Source: Arcanobacterium phocae (lineage in GTDB: Bacteria; Actinomycetota; Actinomycetes; Actinomycetales; Actinomycetaceae). From it: a stretch of 64,000 nucleotides of DNA. Under the pieces are notes generated by a model. It was given only the letters and a program-made list of their open reading frames with translations, searched no databases and was not told where the DNA came from. A program made the position numbers and the translations under genes. Shown one piece after another: positions 28,180 through 40,715 of the stretch; positions within the stretch are counted from its first letter, which is position 1; each line of letters opens with the position of its first letter. Location: the NCBI RefSeq assembly GCF_018913465.1, contig NZ_JABAPM010000002.1:1-64000 (forward strand), read 5' to 3'.

Positions 28180-29366
28180 TGATCCTCGACAATCCTGATC
28201 TTCGCCCTCTCAACGAACCACGGGCAGGTTTACCCGATATTACACATGATGATATTGCTGATGCGGTGATCGCACTCAAAAAGGGACATGGACCATTTGC
28301 CGTCGACACAGAACGAGCAATGGGACTACGATATTCCAATCGGGCTTATCTGGTTCAGATTAAACGCGCAGGTGCTGGAATCTTTCTCATCGATCCGGTA
28401 GGTATTGAAGACCAATTAAGTGAACTAGCCACCATTATGGAAGACGAATGGATTTTGCATGCTGCCGATCAAGATCTTCCATGCCTGCGAGAATTAGGTC
28501 TCGAGCCAACTCACGTATTCGATACTGAATTGGCTGGTCTTATCCTCGGATATGATCATGTTTCGCTACAGAGTATGGTTGCTGAAGAATTCGGAATTGC
28601 TCTGGACAAGGAGTATTCCAATGCTGATTGGTCACAGCGTCCTCTAGGGCCGGAACTACGAGCTTATGCAGCTTTAGACGTTGAATTACTCATTGAGCTC
28701 AGAGAATCACTCACTGGGAAATTGCACGATGCTGGACGCTTCGAATGGTTCGTCCAAGAGTGCGAGGAAGTCCGTTACCGTCCTCTTCCCCAGCCGCATC
28801 CGCAACCATGGCGAAAAGCTGTCAAATATGCCAAGTTCCCAGATCAGCGTTCGCTAGCGATGCTCCGTGAGCTGTGGCAGGTACGCGACAATGTAGCACG
28901 TGAACGCGACCTCGCACCAGGAAAGGTATTACCGAACAAGATTCTTGCTGCCCTCGCAGCTCGCAAGCCACGATCGCGTGCGGATATTCAAAACTCGTCA
29001 TTATTCCGCTCCCGCGGACGCAAACGTGACGCTGCTGTGTGGTGGAGCGCCATCCATGCTGCCTGGGATCTTCCGCAAAACGAGCTCCCAGCACGAAAAT
29101 TCACGTATTCTAAAGACCCGTTCCCACCAACTCAACGATGGGAAAAACTACGTCCCGAAGCAGCTGAACGCTGGGCGACTATTCGTTCTGCGGTTTTGGA
29201 TCATGCTGATAAGCTCGGCATTCGCCAAGAGGTCCTGTTAAAGCCTCGTATTCAAAAGCAACTTGCATGGGACGGCTGGACAGCGCCACAACAGATTCCA
29301 AATTTACTGGAGTCTTATGGCGCGCGCCCATGGCAGATTGAACAGGTTTGTCTAGCTCTAGCGTAG
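28179..29366 (+). CDS. rnd: HRDC-domain ribonuclease D
   Basis: DEDD-family 3'-5' exoribonuclease of 395 residues, probably acting in tRNA or other structured-RNA 3' maturation. The exonuclease motifs are FAVDTERA, LHAADQDLPCLRELG and YAALDVELL. An HRDC domain lies near residues 225-300 (ARERDLAPGKVLPNK) and an additional C-terminal helical region follows. The ATG overlaps the DUF3000 stop, implying coupled translation. It converges with dxs, leaving only 6 bases between them. Confidence 0.92.
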   Translation: MILDNPDLRPLNEPRAGLPDITHDDIADAVIALKKGHGPFAVDTERAMGLRYSNRAYLVQIKRAGAGIFLIDPVGIEDQLSELATIMEDEWILHAADQDLPCLRELGLEPTHVFDTELAGLILGYDHVSLQSMVAEEFGIALDKEYSNADWSQRPLGPELRAYAALDVELLIELRESLTGKLHDAGRFEWFVQECEEVRYRPLPQPHPQPWRKAVKYAKFPDQRSLAMLRELWQVRDNVARERDLAPGKVLPNKILAALAARKPRSRADIQNSSLFRSRGRKRDAAVWWSAIHAAWDLPQNELPARKFTYSKDPFPPTQRWEKLRPEAAERWATIRSAVLDHADKLGIRQEVLLKPRIQKQLAWDGWTAPQQIPNLLESYGARPWQIEQVCLALA

Positions 29367-29372
29367 TGTCAA

Positions 29373-31256
29373 TTAATCACGTGAGCCGCGGAGAAGTTTA
29401 GCAACAGCTACGACCACATCTTCTGCTTGCATATGTTGGTGAGTGAGAACCGACTGACGCGAAGCGTGAGCTAAGAACTGTTTGCTGATACCCAACGAAG
29501 CTAGTGGCTGTCTGACGTTAGCTTCATTCAAAGACTTCTGGATACACGCACCGGCTCCGCCATCGACCAGACCGTCTTCAAGCGTCACAATACAGCGTGC
29601 CCGGCTACAGACCTGCACCAGATCAGTATTAGCTGGTATCGCCCATCGTGGGTCAATAACAATAACCGGCTCTTCAAGCTGCTGGGCTGCCTCGACCATT
29701 GTGTGCACCAACGGCCCATATCCAATCAAAACAATCGGGTCTTCGTCACCCACTTTTTCATAAACAACGTCAAGCGTGCCAATACGCCGGAGGGTAGCCA
29801 GATCCGATGGCACAGCACCTTTTGGATAGCGCACAATCGTTGGGGAAGGTTTCGCAATAGCCTCATGCAGAAGCTCACGCATACGTGTCTCGTCACGCGG
29901 GACTGCCACTTCCATTCCCGGAACCATATTCGCGATCGCCATATCCCACATGCCATTGTGCGAGGCACCATCGTCACCAGTGACACCGGAACGATCCAAA
30001 CAAATTGTTACCGGCGCACCATGGAGCGCAACGTCCATCAGTAACTGATCATATGCCCGATTCATGAACGTTGCATATAAGGCAACCACCGGATGGAATC
30101 CCTGATGGGCTAGGCCAGCAGCCATCGTCATGGCATGTTGTTCTGCTATCCCCACATCTATAACACGCTCTGGAAGCTGCTTCTTCAGCGGTCCTAGACC
30201 AACTGGAAGCATCATCGCGGCGGTAATTCCAACCACCCTAGGATTTTCTTTAGCGATTTTAACGATTTCTTGTGCGAACACTGATGTCCATCCGAATCGC
30301 GACGGTTCGACTGGAAGCCCGGTTTCTGGGTGAATAACTCCCACTGCATGGAACCGATCCGCTTCGTGTTCTTCCGCAGGCTTGTAGCCACGACCTTTTT
30401 CGGTGATGCAATGGACGACGACGGGACCGCCATACTTACGTGCCATTGTGAAAGCTTCTTCAAGTTCGGCCATATCGTGACCGTCGACTGGGCCGAGATA
30501 CTTTAAGCTCAGAGAATCAAAAATACCGGCATCGACAAACACATCTTTCATTCCGCGTTTCAGGCCGTGCAAGGCATCATAGGTTAGTTGTCCAGCCAAT
30601 CCTGAGTTTTGCAAGGTCCGTTTACCCCAGTCAAGTGCCCGTTCGTAGGAGCGGTTAACGCGCATCGCATCCATTCTACGCACAGCATCGATTCGGCGGA
30701 CAATACCACCGACAGTTGGCGCATAGGAGCGGCCGTTATCATTGATAACAATAACGAGGGGACGATCTGGGTCTTCAGCTATGTTATTAAGAGCCTCCCA
30801 CGCCATGCCACCAGTCATCGCACCGTCACCGATGATTGCTACTGCTCGTTGGTCTTTACCGGAAAGCTGCATACCCCGCGCGATTCCGTCTGCCCACGAA
30901 AGTGCGGTAGAAGCGTGTGAGTTTTCGACGACGTCGTGTGGTGATTCAGTGCGAGATGGATATCCAGAGAGGCCATTTTCCTGACGCAAATTATGGAAGT
31001 CATGCCGACCGGTCAGCAATTTATGAACGTAGGACTGATGCCCGGTATCAAAGACAAGAACGTCATTCGGTGAATCGAAAACACGGTGTAGCGCGATTGT
31101 TAGCTCTACTACTCCAAGATTAGGACCGAGATGACCACCAGTACGAGCGACATTTGTGACCAAGAATGAACGAATCTCAGCGGCCAATACAGGTAATTGA
31201 TCAGGTGTTAATGCCTTCACATCTTGTGGACCATTAATGGAACTTAGCATACCCAT
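29373..31256 (-). CDS. dxs: 1-deoxy-D-xylulose-5-phosphate synthase
   Basis: Thiamine-diphosphate enzyme that condenses pyruvate and glyceraldehyde-3-phosphate, the entry step of the MEP isoprenoid pathway, 627 residues. DTGHQSYVHKLLTGR, the ThDP motif GDGAMTGGMAWEALNNI and the transketolase motif DRSGVTGDDGASHNGMWD are all present. AAGGAGG lies 11 bases before the ATG at 31256; an ATG two codons further in is an alternative. It is followed on the other strand by convergent rnd and preceded by acnA on the same strand. Confidence 0.96.
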   Translation of the reverse strand: MGMLSSINGPQDVKALTPDQLPVLAAEIRSFLVTNVARTGGHLGPNLGVVELTIALHRVFDSPNDVLVFDTGHQSYVHKLLTGRHDFHNLRQENGLSGYPSRTESPHDVVENSHASTALSWADGIARGMQLSGKDQRAVAIIGDGAMTGGMAWEALNNIAEDPDRPLVIVINDNGRSYAPTVGGIVRRIDAVRRMDAMRVNRSYERALDWGKRTLQNSGLAGQLTYDALHGLKRGMKDVFVDAGIFDSLSLKYLGPVDGHDMAELEEAFTMARKYGGPVVVHCITEKGRGYKPAEEHEADRFHAVGVIHPETGLPVEPSRFGWTSVFAQEIVKIAKENPRVVGITAAMMLPVGLGPLKKQLPERVIDVGIAEQHAMTMAAGLAHQGFHPVVALYATFMNRAYDQLLMDVALHGAPVTICLDRSGVTGDDGASHNGMWDMAIANMVPGMEVAVPRDETRMRELLHEAIAKPSPTIVRYPKGAVPSDLATLRRIGTLDVVYEKVGDEDPIVLIGYGPLVHTMVEAAQQLEEPVIVIDPRWAIPANTDLVQVCSRARCIVTLEDGLVDGGAGACIQKSLNEANVRQPLASLGISKQFLAHASRQSVLTHQHMQAEDVVVAVAKLLRGSRD

Positions 31257-31315
31257 TCGCTGATAGCCTCCTTAGCTCATACCTATCTAGGTTACCAGCG
31301 TTATTGGTCTTCTCC

Positions 31316-34018
31316 CTACTTATTCCCGCTTTCATCTGTTCGCTGGACAAGGGAACGTAATACATACTGCAGTATTCCACCGTGGCAGTAGTAGTCAGCT
31401 TCACCAGGCGTGTCTATTCGTACGTCTGCTTCAAACTCAGTGACACCGCGACTCTGGTGGACAGCTCTAACAGATACCCGGCACGGTATATTTCCGCTGT
31501 TTAAAGCTTCTATACCAGAAATGCTCACCGTTTCCGTTCCATCTAGCCCCAAGGTCTGCGCATTCGTTCCGGTAACAAATTGCAGTGGTAGCACACCCAT
31601 TCCGATCAGATTAGAGCGGTGGATGCGTTCGAACGATTCCGCAAGAACTGCTTTGACGCCTAGAAGCGCAGTCCCCTTTGCAGCCCAGTCCCGTGACGAA
31701 CCTGATCCGTATTCTTTTCCTCCCAGTACAATCAATGGGATATTGGCCTTCTGGTACGCCATTGCTGCGTTATAGATGGTGTCTTGCCTATCTGCAAGGA
31801 AATTGTATGTATAACCACCTTCTACCCCGTCAAGTAATTGGTTGCGTAGCCGGATATTGGCGAATGTTCCACGAATCATTACTTCGTGGTTGCCACGCCG
31901 AGATCCATAAGAATTAAAATCCCGTCGTTCAATACCATGCTGAGCCAGGTACTGGCCAGCAGGTGAGTCCGGCTTGATAGCGCCAGCCGGAGATATGTGA
32001 TCTGTAGTAACTGAATCTCCAAGTTTGGCCAATACCCGTGCGTTGGAAATATCCCTCACTGGAGTAAGATCCATGGTCATCCCGTCAAAGAACGGAGCTT
32101 TGCGCACATACGTAGAGTCAGTGTCCCATGTAAATGTTGACCCTGTGGGGGTTTCTAAACGTTGCCACCGCTCATCACCGGCAAATACGTCCGCATATGA
32201 AGATTCAAACATCTCCCGATTAACAGATCTATCTATTGTTTCTTGAACTTCCCGAACTGATGGCCAAATGTCTGCTAAGAAAACGTCGTGCCCAGCTGAG
32301 TCTTGACCTAGTGGTTCATGAGCGAAATCGATATCCATGGTTCCAGCCAACGCATATGCAATAACAAGCGGCGGCGACGCAAGGTAGTTCATCTTGATAT
32401 CTGGATTTATTCGTCCTTCAAAATTACGATTTCCAGAAAGAACGGATACCACTGCTAAATTGGCATCATTGATAGCAGCTGATACTTCTTCTGGTAGTGG
32501 GCCAGAGTTGCCGATACATGTTGCGCACCCATACCCAACAAGATGAAAACCGAGCGCTTCCAAGGCAGGCCAAAGTCCTGCTTTCTTGTAATATTCTGTC
32601 ACCACTTGAGAGCCCGGAGCCAATGAAGTTTTCACCCACGGTTTTACTCTAAGACCCCGTTGAACGGCTTTTTGAGCCAGTAAACCGGCAGCCATCATAA
32701 CAGATGGATTTGACGTATTCGTGCATGACGTGATCGATGCGATTGCTACAGAGCCATGATCGATTTCAATATCTGCGTTGTTAAGATGGATCTTAGTTAC
32801 CTTGTGGGGTCGGTCGTATCCTGGATCGTCAGTGTAGTGAGAAAGATTATCTCGGAAACGAGCTTTTGCCGAAGCCAATTCAATACGATCTTGTGGGCGC
32901 TTTGGTCCCGCAATGGACGGTACTACTGTTGCCAGGTCTAGTTCTAGGTACTCAGAATATGCTACTTCTCGTTCCGGGGCATGCCATAAACCTTGAGCTT
33001 TGCTGTAGGCTTCGACCAAAGAAACCTGTTCTTCGGGTCGGCCGGTCAACCGCAGGTATTCAAGCGTCACATCATCGATCGGGAACACAGCAGCGGTCGA
33101 ACCAAATTCAGGAGACATATTCCCGATTGTTGCCCGATTCGCCAACGGCACTGCGCTTACTCCGTGTCCGTAGAATTCCACGATTTTACCGACAACGCCA
33201 TGCTTGCGTAGCATGTCAGTAATTGTTAGGACGACGTCGGTCGCCGTCGCTCCGGCTGGTATTTCACCGGTTAGTTTGAACCCAACGACGGGCGGTATCA
33301 ACATGGAAACAGGCTGCCCAAGCATAGCAGCCTCAGCTTCTATACCACCCACTCCCCAGCCAAGCACCCCCAGCCCGTTTACCATTGTGGTATGCGAATC
33401 AGTACCAACACAGGTATCTGGGTAAGCAACAGCTTCGCCGTCGTCATCACGAACCATAGTAACGCGCGCAAGGCGTTCGATATTTACCTGATGGACGATC
33501 CCTGTTCCTGGCGGGACAACTGTAAAGTTGCTGAACGCGCCTTGCCCCCACCGCAAAAACTGATATCGTTCCTCGTTACGGCTATACTCAAGATCCATAT
33601 TGCGTTGCAGTGCATTAGCTTGACCGAATACGTCAATCTGCACTGAATGGTCAATAACCATTTCAGCGGGATTCAGCGGATTTATAGCATCTGGATTTCC
33701 GCCGAGCTGCACTACGGCTTCGCGCATGGTGGCTAGATCGACGATACATGGCACCCCCGTAAAATCCTGCATAACTACTCGTGCTGGGGTGAACTGGATT
33801 TCTACCTGTGGCTCAGCAACTGGATTCCAGGTAGCGAGCGCACGGATGTGATCAGCAGTCACATGTACGCCGTCTTCGTGTCGTAACAGATTTTCTGCCA
33901 GAATTTTAAGCGAATACGGTAATTTGGTGAGCTCTGGCAGTGTGTCGAGCCGATAGATAGCGTACATTTTTCCGGCGACATCAAGATATGACTTGGCATG
34001 GAACGTATCTCGGCTCAT
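31316..34018 (-). CDS. acnA: Aconitate hydratase
   Basis: TCA-cycle [4Fe-4S] enzyme interconverting citrate and isocitrate, 900 residues, AcnA/IRP1-like length. The cluster cysteines lie in [12 protein letters not shown] and [14 protein letters not shown]. The swivel domain with [10 protein letters not shown] is at the C-terminus. AAGGGGAG precedes the ATG. A CTATCTT/AAGATAG hairpin sits 16-35 bases upstream (34034-34053) and may influence translation. It is separated from the pur operon by 80 bases. Confidence 0.96.
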   Translation of the reverse strand: MSRDTFHAKSYLDVAGKMYAIYRLDTLPELTKLPYSLKILAENLLRHEDGVHVTADHIRALATWNPVAEPQVEIQFTPARVVMQDFTGVPCIVDLATMREAVVQLGGNPDAINPLNPAEMVIDHSVQIDVFGQANALQRNMDLEYSRNEERYQFLRWGQGAFSNFTVVPPGTGIVHQVNIERLARVTMVRDDDGEAVAYPDTCVGTDSHTTMVNGLGVLGWGVGGIEAEAAMLGQPVSMLIPPVVGFKLTGEIPAGATATDVVLTITDMLRKHGVVGKIVEFYGHGVSAVPLANRATIGNMSPEFGSTAAVFPIDDVTLEYLRLTGRPEEQVSLVEAYSKAQGLWHAPEREVAYSEYLELDLATVVPSIAGPKRPQDRIELASAKARFRDNLSHYTDDPGYDRPHKVTKIHLNNADIEIDHGSVAIASITSCTNTSNPSVMMAAGLLAQKAVQRGLRVKPWVKTSLAPGSQVVTEYYKKAGLWPALEALGFHLVGYGCATCIGNSGPLPEEVSAAINDANLAVVSVLSGNRNFEGRINPDIKMNYLASPPLVIAYALAGTMDIDFAHEPLGQDSAGHDVFLADIWPSVREVQETIDRSVNREMFESSYADVFAGDERWQRLETPTGSTFTWDTDSTYVRKAPFFDGMTMDLTPVRDISNARVLAKLGDSVTTDHISPAGAIKPDSPAGQYLAQHGIERRDFNSYGSRRGNHEVMIRGTFANIRLRNQLLDGVEGGYTYNFLADRQDTIYNAAMAYQKANIPLIVLGGKEYGSGSSRDWAAKGTALLGVKAVLAESFERIHRSNLIGMGVLPLQFVTGTNAQTLGLDGTETVSISGIEALNSGNIPCRVSVRAVHQSRGVTEFEADVRIDTPGEADYYCHGGILQYVLRSLVQRTDESGNK

Positions 34019-34067
34019 GAGCTCCCCTTCGAACTATCTTAATATCAAGATAGCAGAGATTTTGGTG

Positions 34068-34103
34068 CTTGTCACACGCTCTAGACTTGTCACACGCTCT
34101 AGA
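34068..34103. repeat. Two tandem copies of an 18-bp unit at the fhs 3' end
   Basis: CTTGTCACACGCTCTAGA occurs twice head to tail (34068-34085 and 34086-34103). The second copy contains the fhs stop codon, so the first is a duplicated piece of the gene end. Confidence 0.95.
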
Positions 34104-35772
34104 ACAGCCCGGACACCTTCCCGTTATCGTCAACATCTATGCGCTCAGCCGCAGGCTCTGCTGGTAAACCCGGCATCGTTAAAATATCTCCGGTATACAC
34201 AACAATAAATCCTGCACCCGCATTGACTTTGACGTCTTTAACATGAAGGGTGAATCCTCGCGGACTTCCAAGCTCATGAGGATTATCGCTGAAGCTATAT
34301 TGCGTCTTTGCCACACATACCGGCAGGCGAGACAAACCAAGTTTTGCAATATTCGCTATGCTTCGCTGTGCTCGTGAGCTAACATCAACTGCACAACCGC
34401 CATATACCTTCGTGACAAGTTTATGGAGCTTTTCTAATAACGAATCATTATCGGCATATGGAAAAGCAATGTCCGACGCAGTTTCGCATAACCGAATAAC
34501 TTCCTGCGCTAGCTCGGTACCACCTATACCACCATCCGTCCACACCGTTGAACGAACACAACGCACGCCGTATTCCGCACACCGCGAAACAACATGCTCT
34601 ATTTCTGCTTCCGTATCTGTTGGAAACACGTTCAGAGCAACAACCGTTGGCAGTTGGTATACCTGCATCATGTTCTCGATATGCTTGATAAGATTAGGTA
34701 AACCAGCTGCAACCGCCCCAACATTCTCAGCAACTAGATCATGTTGCGAAACTTCCCCATGCATTTTCAGCGCACGTACGGTTGCCACTATCACGGTGCA
34801 ATGAGGCCGGTTGCCAGTAATGCGACACATAATATCAAGGAATTTTTCAGCGCCTAGATCAGCACCAAATCCGGCTTCAGTAACTGTGTATTCAGTCAGA
34901 CTGCGAGATAGCTTAGTAGCGAGAACCGAATTACAGCCATGCGCGATATTGGCGAATGGACCACCATGAATAAAAGCCGGAGTATGTTCTAGAGATTGAA
35001 CTACATTTGGTTTTATCGCTTCTTTGAGTAACGCCGTCATCGCGCCAACAGCTCCTAAATCTTGAGCTGTAACTGGCTTTCGATCGTAAGTGTAGGCAAC
35101 GATGATCTTTCCGAGTTTTTCTTTGAGATCACTAATTGACGTAGCTAAACAGAAGATAGCCATAACTTCGCTAGCAACCGTCATTTCAAAGCTGTCTTCT
35201 CTACTCACTCCGTCTACCGGTGATCCTAGCCCATCAACAAGATGACGTAGCTGCCGATCATTCATGTCAACACATCGTTTGATCACAATATTCTTCGGAT
35301 TTATCCCAAGTTTATTACCCTGATAAATATGGTTATCGAGCATTGCAACCAACAAATTATTGGCCGCCGAAATCGCATGAAAATCGCCAGTGAAATGTAG
35401 ATTGATATCTTCCATCGGCACTACTTGAGCATATCCTCCACCGCAGGCCCCGCCTTTAAGCCCAAAAACGGGGCCAAGTGACGGTTCCCGCAATGCCATC
35501 GACACACTTTTCCCGAGTCTATTCAAGGCATCGGCTAGACCCACCGTCGTCGTCGTTTTTCCTTCACCTGCAGGTGTTGGCGACATCGCTGTAACCAGAA
35601 CGAGTTTATTCGTCTCGATTCGGGACTCGTCGATTGCGCTGATATCGATCTTGGCTTTATATCTACCGTAATGATCAACGAGATCCGGGGCTATGCCCAA
35701 CCGTTTAGTTATTTCATCGATCGGAAGCATATGCGCTTGCTGGGCAATGTCTATATCTGATGGATATGCCAT
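34099..35772 (-). CDS. fhs: Formate-tetrahydrofolate ligase
   Basis: ATP-dependent synthesis of 10-formyl-THF from formate, 557 residues, the normal length. The P-loop [11 protein letters not shown] is at 65-75. I take the ATG at 35772 ([11 protein letters not shown]); the longer reading overlaps purL. It is the last gene of the purine operon, 13 bases after purL, where its product feeds the two formyl transfers done by PurN and PurH. This placement agrees with a ZTP riboswitch controlling the operon. Confidence 0.94.
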   Translation of the reverse strand: MAYPSDIDIAQQAHMLPIDEITKRLGIAPDLVDHYGRYKAKIDISAIDESRIETNKLVLVTAMSPTPAGEGKTTTTVGLADALNRLGKSVSMALREPSLGPVFGLKGGACGGGYAQVVPMEDINLHFTGDFHAISAANNLLVAMLDNHIYQGNKLGINPKNIVIKRCVDMNDRQLRHLVDGLGSPVDGVSREDSFEMTVASEVMAIFCLATSISDLKEKLGKIIVAYTYDRKPVTAQDLGAVGAMTALLKEAIKPNVVQSLEHTPAFIHGGPFANIAHGCNSVLATKLSRSLTEYTVTEAGFGADLGAEKFLDIMCRITGNRPHCTVIVATVRALKMHGEVSQHDLVAENVGAVAAGLPNLIKHIENMMQVYQLPTVVALNVFPTDTEAEIEHVVSRCAEYGVRCVRSTVWTDGGIGGTELAQEVIRLCETASDIAFPYADNDSLLEKLHKLVTKVYGGCAVDVSSRAQRSIANIAKLGLSRLPVCVAKTQYSFSDNPHELGSPRGFTLHVKDVKVNAGAGFIVVYTGDILTMPGLPAEPAAERIDVDDNGKVSGLF

Positions 35773-35785
35773 AGTTTTTGCTTTC

Positions 35786-38700
35786 CTAGTTAGCGAAATA
35801 CGCAACGGCCGATGCAAAGATCTTCATGTCATACTGGCCCGGAACATTGAGATAGCACCCATCGGAGTACCGTTCGGTATGCCCCATCTTACCGAAGACT
35901 CGACCATCATCAGAGACCATTCCTTCAATAGCGTTCACCGAATTATTTGGGTTAAATTCGATGGCCGTCGTTGGCTCGCCGGCAAAATCCACATACTGCG
36001 TAGCGATATTCTTAACCGGAACATTGCCAACGATGCGACCCTCACCGTGCGAAATCGGAACCTGGAAGATATCCCCCGCTTTAACCTGACGTAACCACGG
36101 GCTCGCGGTATTCGCCACTCGAACATTAACAATTGATGACTGATGACGCTTGATCGAATTATAGGTCAAAGTAGGCATGTCAGCTGTCGGATCCATGATT
36201 TTTCCATACGGAAGCAAACCCAATTTAATTAAGGCTTGGAAACCGTTACAGATACCGCCAATCAATCCGCCACGGTTGTCCAATAAGTCAGTGATAGCCG
36301 TAGCAACCTTAGCATTGCGCATAAACGACGTAATAAATTTTGCTGACCCGTCTGGTTCATCACCGCCGGAGAATCCGCCCGGGATAAACAAAATCTGGGC
36401 ATCAGCCAACCGATCTGCAAACGTATCGATACTCGTTTCGATATCTGCCACGGACAAATTGTTAATGACAATAACCTCAGGTTCTGCCCCAGCTTTTTGC
36501 CATGCCGCTGCGGTGTCGTATTCGCAGTTTGTACCGGGGAAAACTGGGATGAGTACGCGCGGTTTTTCAATACGCGGCCCAGAATATGTTGTTGCTTCGC
36601 CGGCAGTTTCAACGGCTGAAACATGTTCGTCTGGTTGCCCCGAACGCACCGGATACACCGGCTCAAGCTTCGCTTCATAAGAACGCTGAACCGCAGCGAG
36701 GTCTATGCGAGTCTGTGCATGTACAAATGCAAATTCGTCGCTGATATCTCCCAGATAGATACCATCGTCGAGATCCGTCGTCGTCTCACACAAAAATCCT
36801 CCGCGAACCGGCACAAAACTGGTGTGCGGATCGAAATGATCTACGAAACGAACTCCTAAGCGGTTCCCTAACGCCATTTTTACGCTAGCTTCCGCAACCG
36901 AAGTCCCGGTCAAACTATAGGCACTAACGATCTCGCCACGGTGAATATGCTGTGCGACCCTAGCGAAATAGTCCCGCGAAATATCTTGCGGGCGAAGCAG
37001 ATAGAGCTTGTTACCTGCCTTCTTAAATTCGGGCGAAATAATCGACTCAGTAGACCCAAGGCTTACCGCGAACGATACCAAGGTAGGAATCACATCAAGA
37101 GATTCAAACGTACCGCTCATAGAATCCTTGCCGCCAATAGCTGCCACACCAAGGTCAAGCTGGGCTTGGAATGCTCCCATCAAACTTGCTAGCGGAAGTC
37201 CCCATTTCTCTGGATCCTTGTGCAATGAGGGGAAATATTCTTGGAAGCTGAGATGAACCTGATTCGGATCTGCCCCGACGGCGATTACTTTCGCCACTGA
37301 ATCAATAACTGCATCGTATGCGCCCTGATACGGGTCCGCTCCGCTCAAAACAGGGTTAAATCCATACCCCATGACAGAACATGTCGTCGTGTTGCCATTG
37401 GGAACTGGCAGTTTATGAACCATCGCCTGGATAGGAGTCTTTTGGTATCGGCCACCTAGTGGCATCAGTACTGTATGTGCGCCAATAGTTGAGTCAAAGC
37501 GTTGAATCAGTCCTTCTTTGCTACAGTGGTTCAGATCCGCCATGAGCTCGCGCAGCCCGCTTACCCAGTCAGAAACCTGATACTCCGGTAGCTGCTTGCC
37601 TGGATGCACGACGACGTTAGCTGTTTTGGGCGCACCATTTGTGTCGAGGAATGAACGCTCCAGTCGAACAACTTCCTGCCCCATATAGGACATCGACAGT
37701 ACCGGTTCAGCAGTCACTTCGGCAACCACCGCCATCTCCACATTTTCCGCATGGCAGTGTTGAGCCAGACGTGCCAGATCAGCGGGTGCAATAACTACCG
37801 CCATTCGCTCTTGTGACTCGCTGACCGCAATTTCGGTCGCATTCAAACCAGCATATTTGGTGTGGACACGGTCAAGGTTAATCCGCAGTCCGTCAGCAAG
37901 CTCTCCAATTGCAACAGCTACTCCGCCGGCACCAAAATCATTACATTTCTTAATGCACTTAGTAACCTCTGGGTGGCGGAACAGACGCTGAAGTTTACGT
38001 TCTTCTAGCGCATTGCCTTTTTGGACCTGTGCCCCGCAATCCCGGACTGAAGCCACATCGTGTGGTCGGGAAGAACCAGTTGCGCCGCCGACGCCGTCCC
38101 TACCCGTTGGGCCACCAATAAGAACAACAAGATCGCCGGGCTGCGGAGTCGCACGCTGGATATTGTCGGCTTTCACTGCTCCCAATACTGCGCCGATTTC
38201 CAAGCGTTTGGCACTATAAGAGACATCATAAAACTCATCAATATACGAGGTTGCTAACCCAATCTGGTTGCCGTATGAGGAATAGCCGTCAGCTGAAACA
38301 GTGACAATTTGGCGTTGTGGCAGTTTACCAGGCAAGGTTTCTTCCAGCGGTTGGAGCGGATCGCCCGCTCCAGTCACGCGCATAGCAGCATACACATATG
38401 CTCGGCCAGATAACGGATCGCGGATTGCACCACCGATGCAGGTTGCGGCGCCGCCAAACGGCTCGATTTCGGTTGGATGATTATGTGTTTCGTTCTTAAA
38501 CAGCAATAGCCACTCTTCGTTTTCACCTTCGACGTCGACGTCGACCTTAATCGTGCAGGCATTGATTTCATCGCTGATATCGAGCTGATCTAGCTTGCCG
38601 TGGGCGCGCAGATATTTCATAGACATCGTCGCAATGTTCATCAACGTCACAGGTTTTCCTGGAGCTATGTCGGATTTGATCCGCAGGTAGGAGTCATATG

Positions 38701-39433
38701 TGCGGGCAACACGCTCATCGTCAATATCGACTTTAGCCAGCTCCGTGGTAAACGTCGTATGCCGACAATGGTCTGACCAATAGGTATCAATAACTTTTAG
38801 TTCGGTTTCCGTCGGGTTACGGCCAATTCGAGTGAAATAGTCTTGGACAAGAGTCAGATCTGCTAGATCCATCGCCGCGGCATTATCGTCAAGGTAGGTA
38901 CGAAGTTCTTCCTTGCTCATCGCCGTAAAGTTCGCTACCTCAGGGACGGCTTGTGCTGGAGTAGTCCGCAACGCGAGAGACTGTGGCAGTTCTAGTGATA
39001 CTTCATGAGAGTCAACCGGGTTAATAAGATATGTTTTGATCCTAGCTAGTTCGCCATCAGTTACTCCACCACTGATAATGTAAACCCGAGCGTAACCGAT
39101 ACGCGGTTTATCCACTTGAGCCATCATTTGGATACACACCGCCGCGCTATCTGCACGCTGGTCAAACTGCCCAGGCAAGTAGCTAACGGCAAAGACTCGA
39201 TCGCTAGGATTCGTCGTCAGCTCCGCAAAATAGTTATCTACTGGGGGCTGGGCAAAAACCTGAGTGACTGCACGGTCAAACACCTGTGCCGATATATTTT
39301 CACAATCGTAGCGATTAATAATCCGCACACCGGTAACAGAATCAATATGTAAAAATGAGCGAAGATCGTCAGCAAGATTATCGGCAGCAGGATTCGTTCC
39401 TGGCTTAGCTTCAACATAAATTCTAGAGATCAT
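35786..39433 (-). CDS. purL: Phosphoribosylformylglycinamidine synthase, single-chain form
   Basis: Fourth step of purine synthesis, converting FGAR to FGAM with glutamine. At 1215 residues it is the fused type, with the PurS-like, synthetase and glutaminase parts on one chain. Typical actinobacteria have separate PurS, PurQ and PurL instead. DHCRHTTF marks the FGAM core. The C-terminal class I glutaminase has its nucleophile in [12 protein letters not shown] and the His in [10 protein letters not shown]. The ATG at 39433 overlaps the purD stop by 11 bases; GAGGAT lies upstream. Confidence 0.95.
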   Translation of the reverse strand: MISRIYVEAKPGTNPAADNLADDLRSFLHIDSVTGVRIINRYDCENISAQVFDRAVTQVFAQPPVDNYFAELTTNPSDRVFAVSYLPGQFDQRADSAAVCIQMMAQVDKPRIGYARVYIISGGVTDGELARIKTYLINPVDSHEVSLELPQSLALRTTPAQAVPEVANFTAMSKEELRTYLDDNAAAMDLADLTLVQDYFTRIGRNPTETELKVIDTYWSDHCRHTTFTTELAKVDIDDERVARTYDSYLRIKSDIAPGKPVTLMNIATMSMKYLRAHGKLDQLDISDEINACTIKVDVDVEGENEEWLLLFKNETHNHPTEIEPFGGAATCIGGAIRDPLSGRAYVYAAMRVTGAGDPLQPLEETLPGKLPQRQIVTVSADGYSSYGNQIGLATSYIDEFYDVSYSAKRLEIGAVLGAVKADNIQRATPQPGDLVVLIGGPTGRDGVGGATGSSRPHDVASVRDCGAQVQKGNALEERKLQRLFRHPEVTKCIKKCNDFGAGGVAVAIGELADGLRINLDRVHTKYAGLNATEIAVSESQERMAVVIAPADLARLAQHCHAENVEMAVVAEVTAEPVLSMSYMGQEVVRLERSFLDTNGAPKTANVVVHPGKQLPEYQVSDWVSGLRELMADLNHCSKEGLIQRFDSTIGAHTVLMPLGGRYQKTPIQAMVHKLPVPNGNTTTCSVMGYGFNPVLSGADPYQGAYDAVIDSVAKVIAVGADPNQVHLSFQEYFPSLHKDPEKWGLPLASLMGAFQAQLDLGVAAIGGKDSMSGTFESLDVIPTLVSFAVSLGSTESIISPEFKKAGNKLYLLRPQDISRDYFARVAQHIHRGEIVSAYSLTGTSVAEASVKMALGNRLGVRFVDHFDPHTSFVPVRGGFLCETTTDLDDGIYLGDISDEFAFVHAQTRIDLAAVQRSYEAKLEPVYPVRSGQPDEHVSAVETAGEATTYSGPRIEKPRVLIPVFPGTNCEYDTAAAWQKAGAEPEVIVINNLSVADIETSIDTFADRLADAQILFIPGGFSGGDEPDGSAKFITSFMRNAKVATAITDLLDNRGGLIGGICNGFQALIKLGLLPYGKIMDPTADMPTLTYNSIKRHQSSIVNVRVANTASPWLRQVKAGDIFQVPISHGEGRIVGNVPVKNIATQYVDFAGEPTTAIEFNPNNSVNAIEGMVSDDGRVFGKMGHTERYSDGCYLNVPGQYDMKIFASAVAYFAN

Positions 39434-40703
39434 AGTGATCCTCAATTTCTCGAGCTGTGGTTCCAATATCATTACGGTAATGACTATGAGCGAAGGAAAT
39501 AGCGCTCACGTGATCGTAGGCAGAGTCAATGGCTTCACCGAGCGAAGCACCAAATCCCAGAACATTAAGCACGCGACCAGAAGCGCTTTCTAGTTCACCG
39601 TTGCCGTTGCGCTTAACACCAGCGAATATGAGATATGGTTCGACGTCGGCTGGGAACGATATCACATTGCCGGTCACCGGGTGCTCCGGATAGCCTTCAG
39701 CAGCCATGACCACGCAAGCCGCGTGACGGTTTTGGCATCCAACGGCAGCATCTGCTAATCGACCTTGGCTTGTGGCCTGGAAAATAGAGAGCAGATTGCC
39801 TTTGAGTAAAGGCAAAACCACCTGAGTTTCCGGATCGCCAAAACGAGCGTTATATTCTATCACTTTTAGCCCGTCATCAGTGAGCATCAATCCAAAATAC
39901 AAACAGCCTCGAAAATCAATTCCATCCTTAATCAAACCAGTTAAGGTTGGCTGCATAATTTTTTGTTCGAACTCAGTTGCAATCTGTGCAGTGAAAACAG
40001 GGTTAGGAGCGACACACCCCATTCCGCCAGTGTTTGGCCCGCGATCGCCGTCGAAAATTTTCTTGTGGTCCATACTTGAGACGAGGGGCTTAATAGTTTT
40101 GCCATCACACAATGCGAGTACTGAGATTTCCGGTCCAGAAAGAAATTCTTCAATAATGACCGCTGCCGAACTCTCCCCAAACTTCCGCCCGACCATAAAA
40201 TCAGCCAGCACGCTGTGTGCCTGTGCTACGTCGTCGACAATAACCACACCTTTACCCAAAGCCAGTCCGTCAGCTTTGATAACTAGCGGATAGGATGCAC
40301 GTTGGGCGTATTCTTTGGCCTGTTGGACGTCGCGGAACTCGGCGTAGCTAGCGGTTGGAATGCCATGCCGAAACATAAATTGCTTCGCGAAACTCTTCGA
40401 CCCTTCCAGCATGGCACCACGCTGACGTGGACCAAAGCATGCTATTCCAGCATCCTCCAGCGCGTCCACCAAACCCGCCACAAGTGGGTTATCGGGGGCT
40501 ACTACACATAGCTCAATATCATTGGCAGAGCAAAACTCAACAATAGCTGGAATATCTGTTGCAACAATATCAGGATGAGTAGTTGCAAATGTCATGGCAT
40601 CGTTACCAGGGATAACGTCCAACACAATATCTGGGTTATCTTCGATAAGCCGGGCGCCAATAGCGTATTCCCGCCCACCGCTTCCGATCAGGCAAACTTT
40701 CAC
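39423..40703 (-). CDS. purD: Phosphoribosylamine-glycine ligase
   Basis: ATP-grasp enzyme for the second step of purine synthesis, 426 residues. The N-terminal MKVCLIGSGGREYAI and the ATP-grasp core LVIKADGLALGKGVVIVDD are clear, as are GPNTGGMGC and EYNARFGDPETQ. The start is GTG at 40703 with AAAGGGA upstream, 12 bases after the purH stop. Confidence 0.95.
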   Translation of the reverse strand: MKVCLIGSGGREYAIGARLIEDNPDIVLDVIPGNDAMTFATTHPDIVATDIPAIVEFCSANDIELCVVAPDNPLVAGLVDALEDAGIACFGPRQRGAMLEGSKSFAKQFMFRHGIPTASYAEFRDVQQAKEYAQRASYPLVIKADGLALGKGVVIVDDVAQAHSVLADFMVGRKFGESSAAVIIEEFLSGPEISVLALCDGKTIKPLVSSMDHKKIFDGDRGPNTGGMGCVAPNPVFTAQIATEFEQKIMQPTLTGLIKDGIDFRGCLYFGLMLTDDGLKVIEYNARFGDPETQVVLPLLKGNLLSIFQATSQGRLADAAVGCQNRHAACVVMAAEGYPEHPVTGNVISFPADVEPYLIFAGVKRNGNGELESASGRVLNVLGFGASLGEAIDSAYDHVSAISFAHSHYRNDIGTTAREIEDHYDL

Positions 40704-40715
40704 ATCGTCCCTTTC

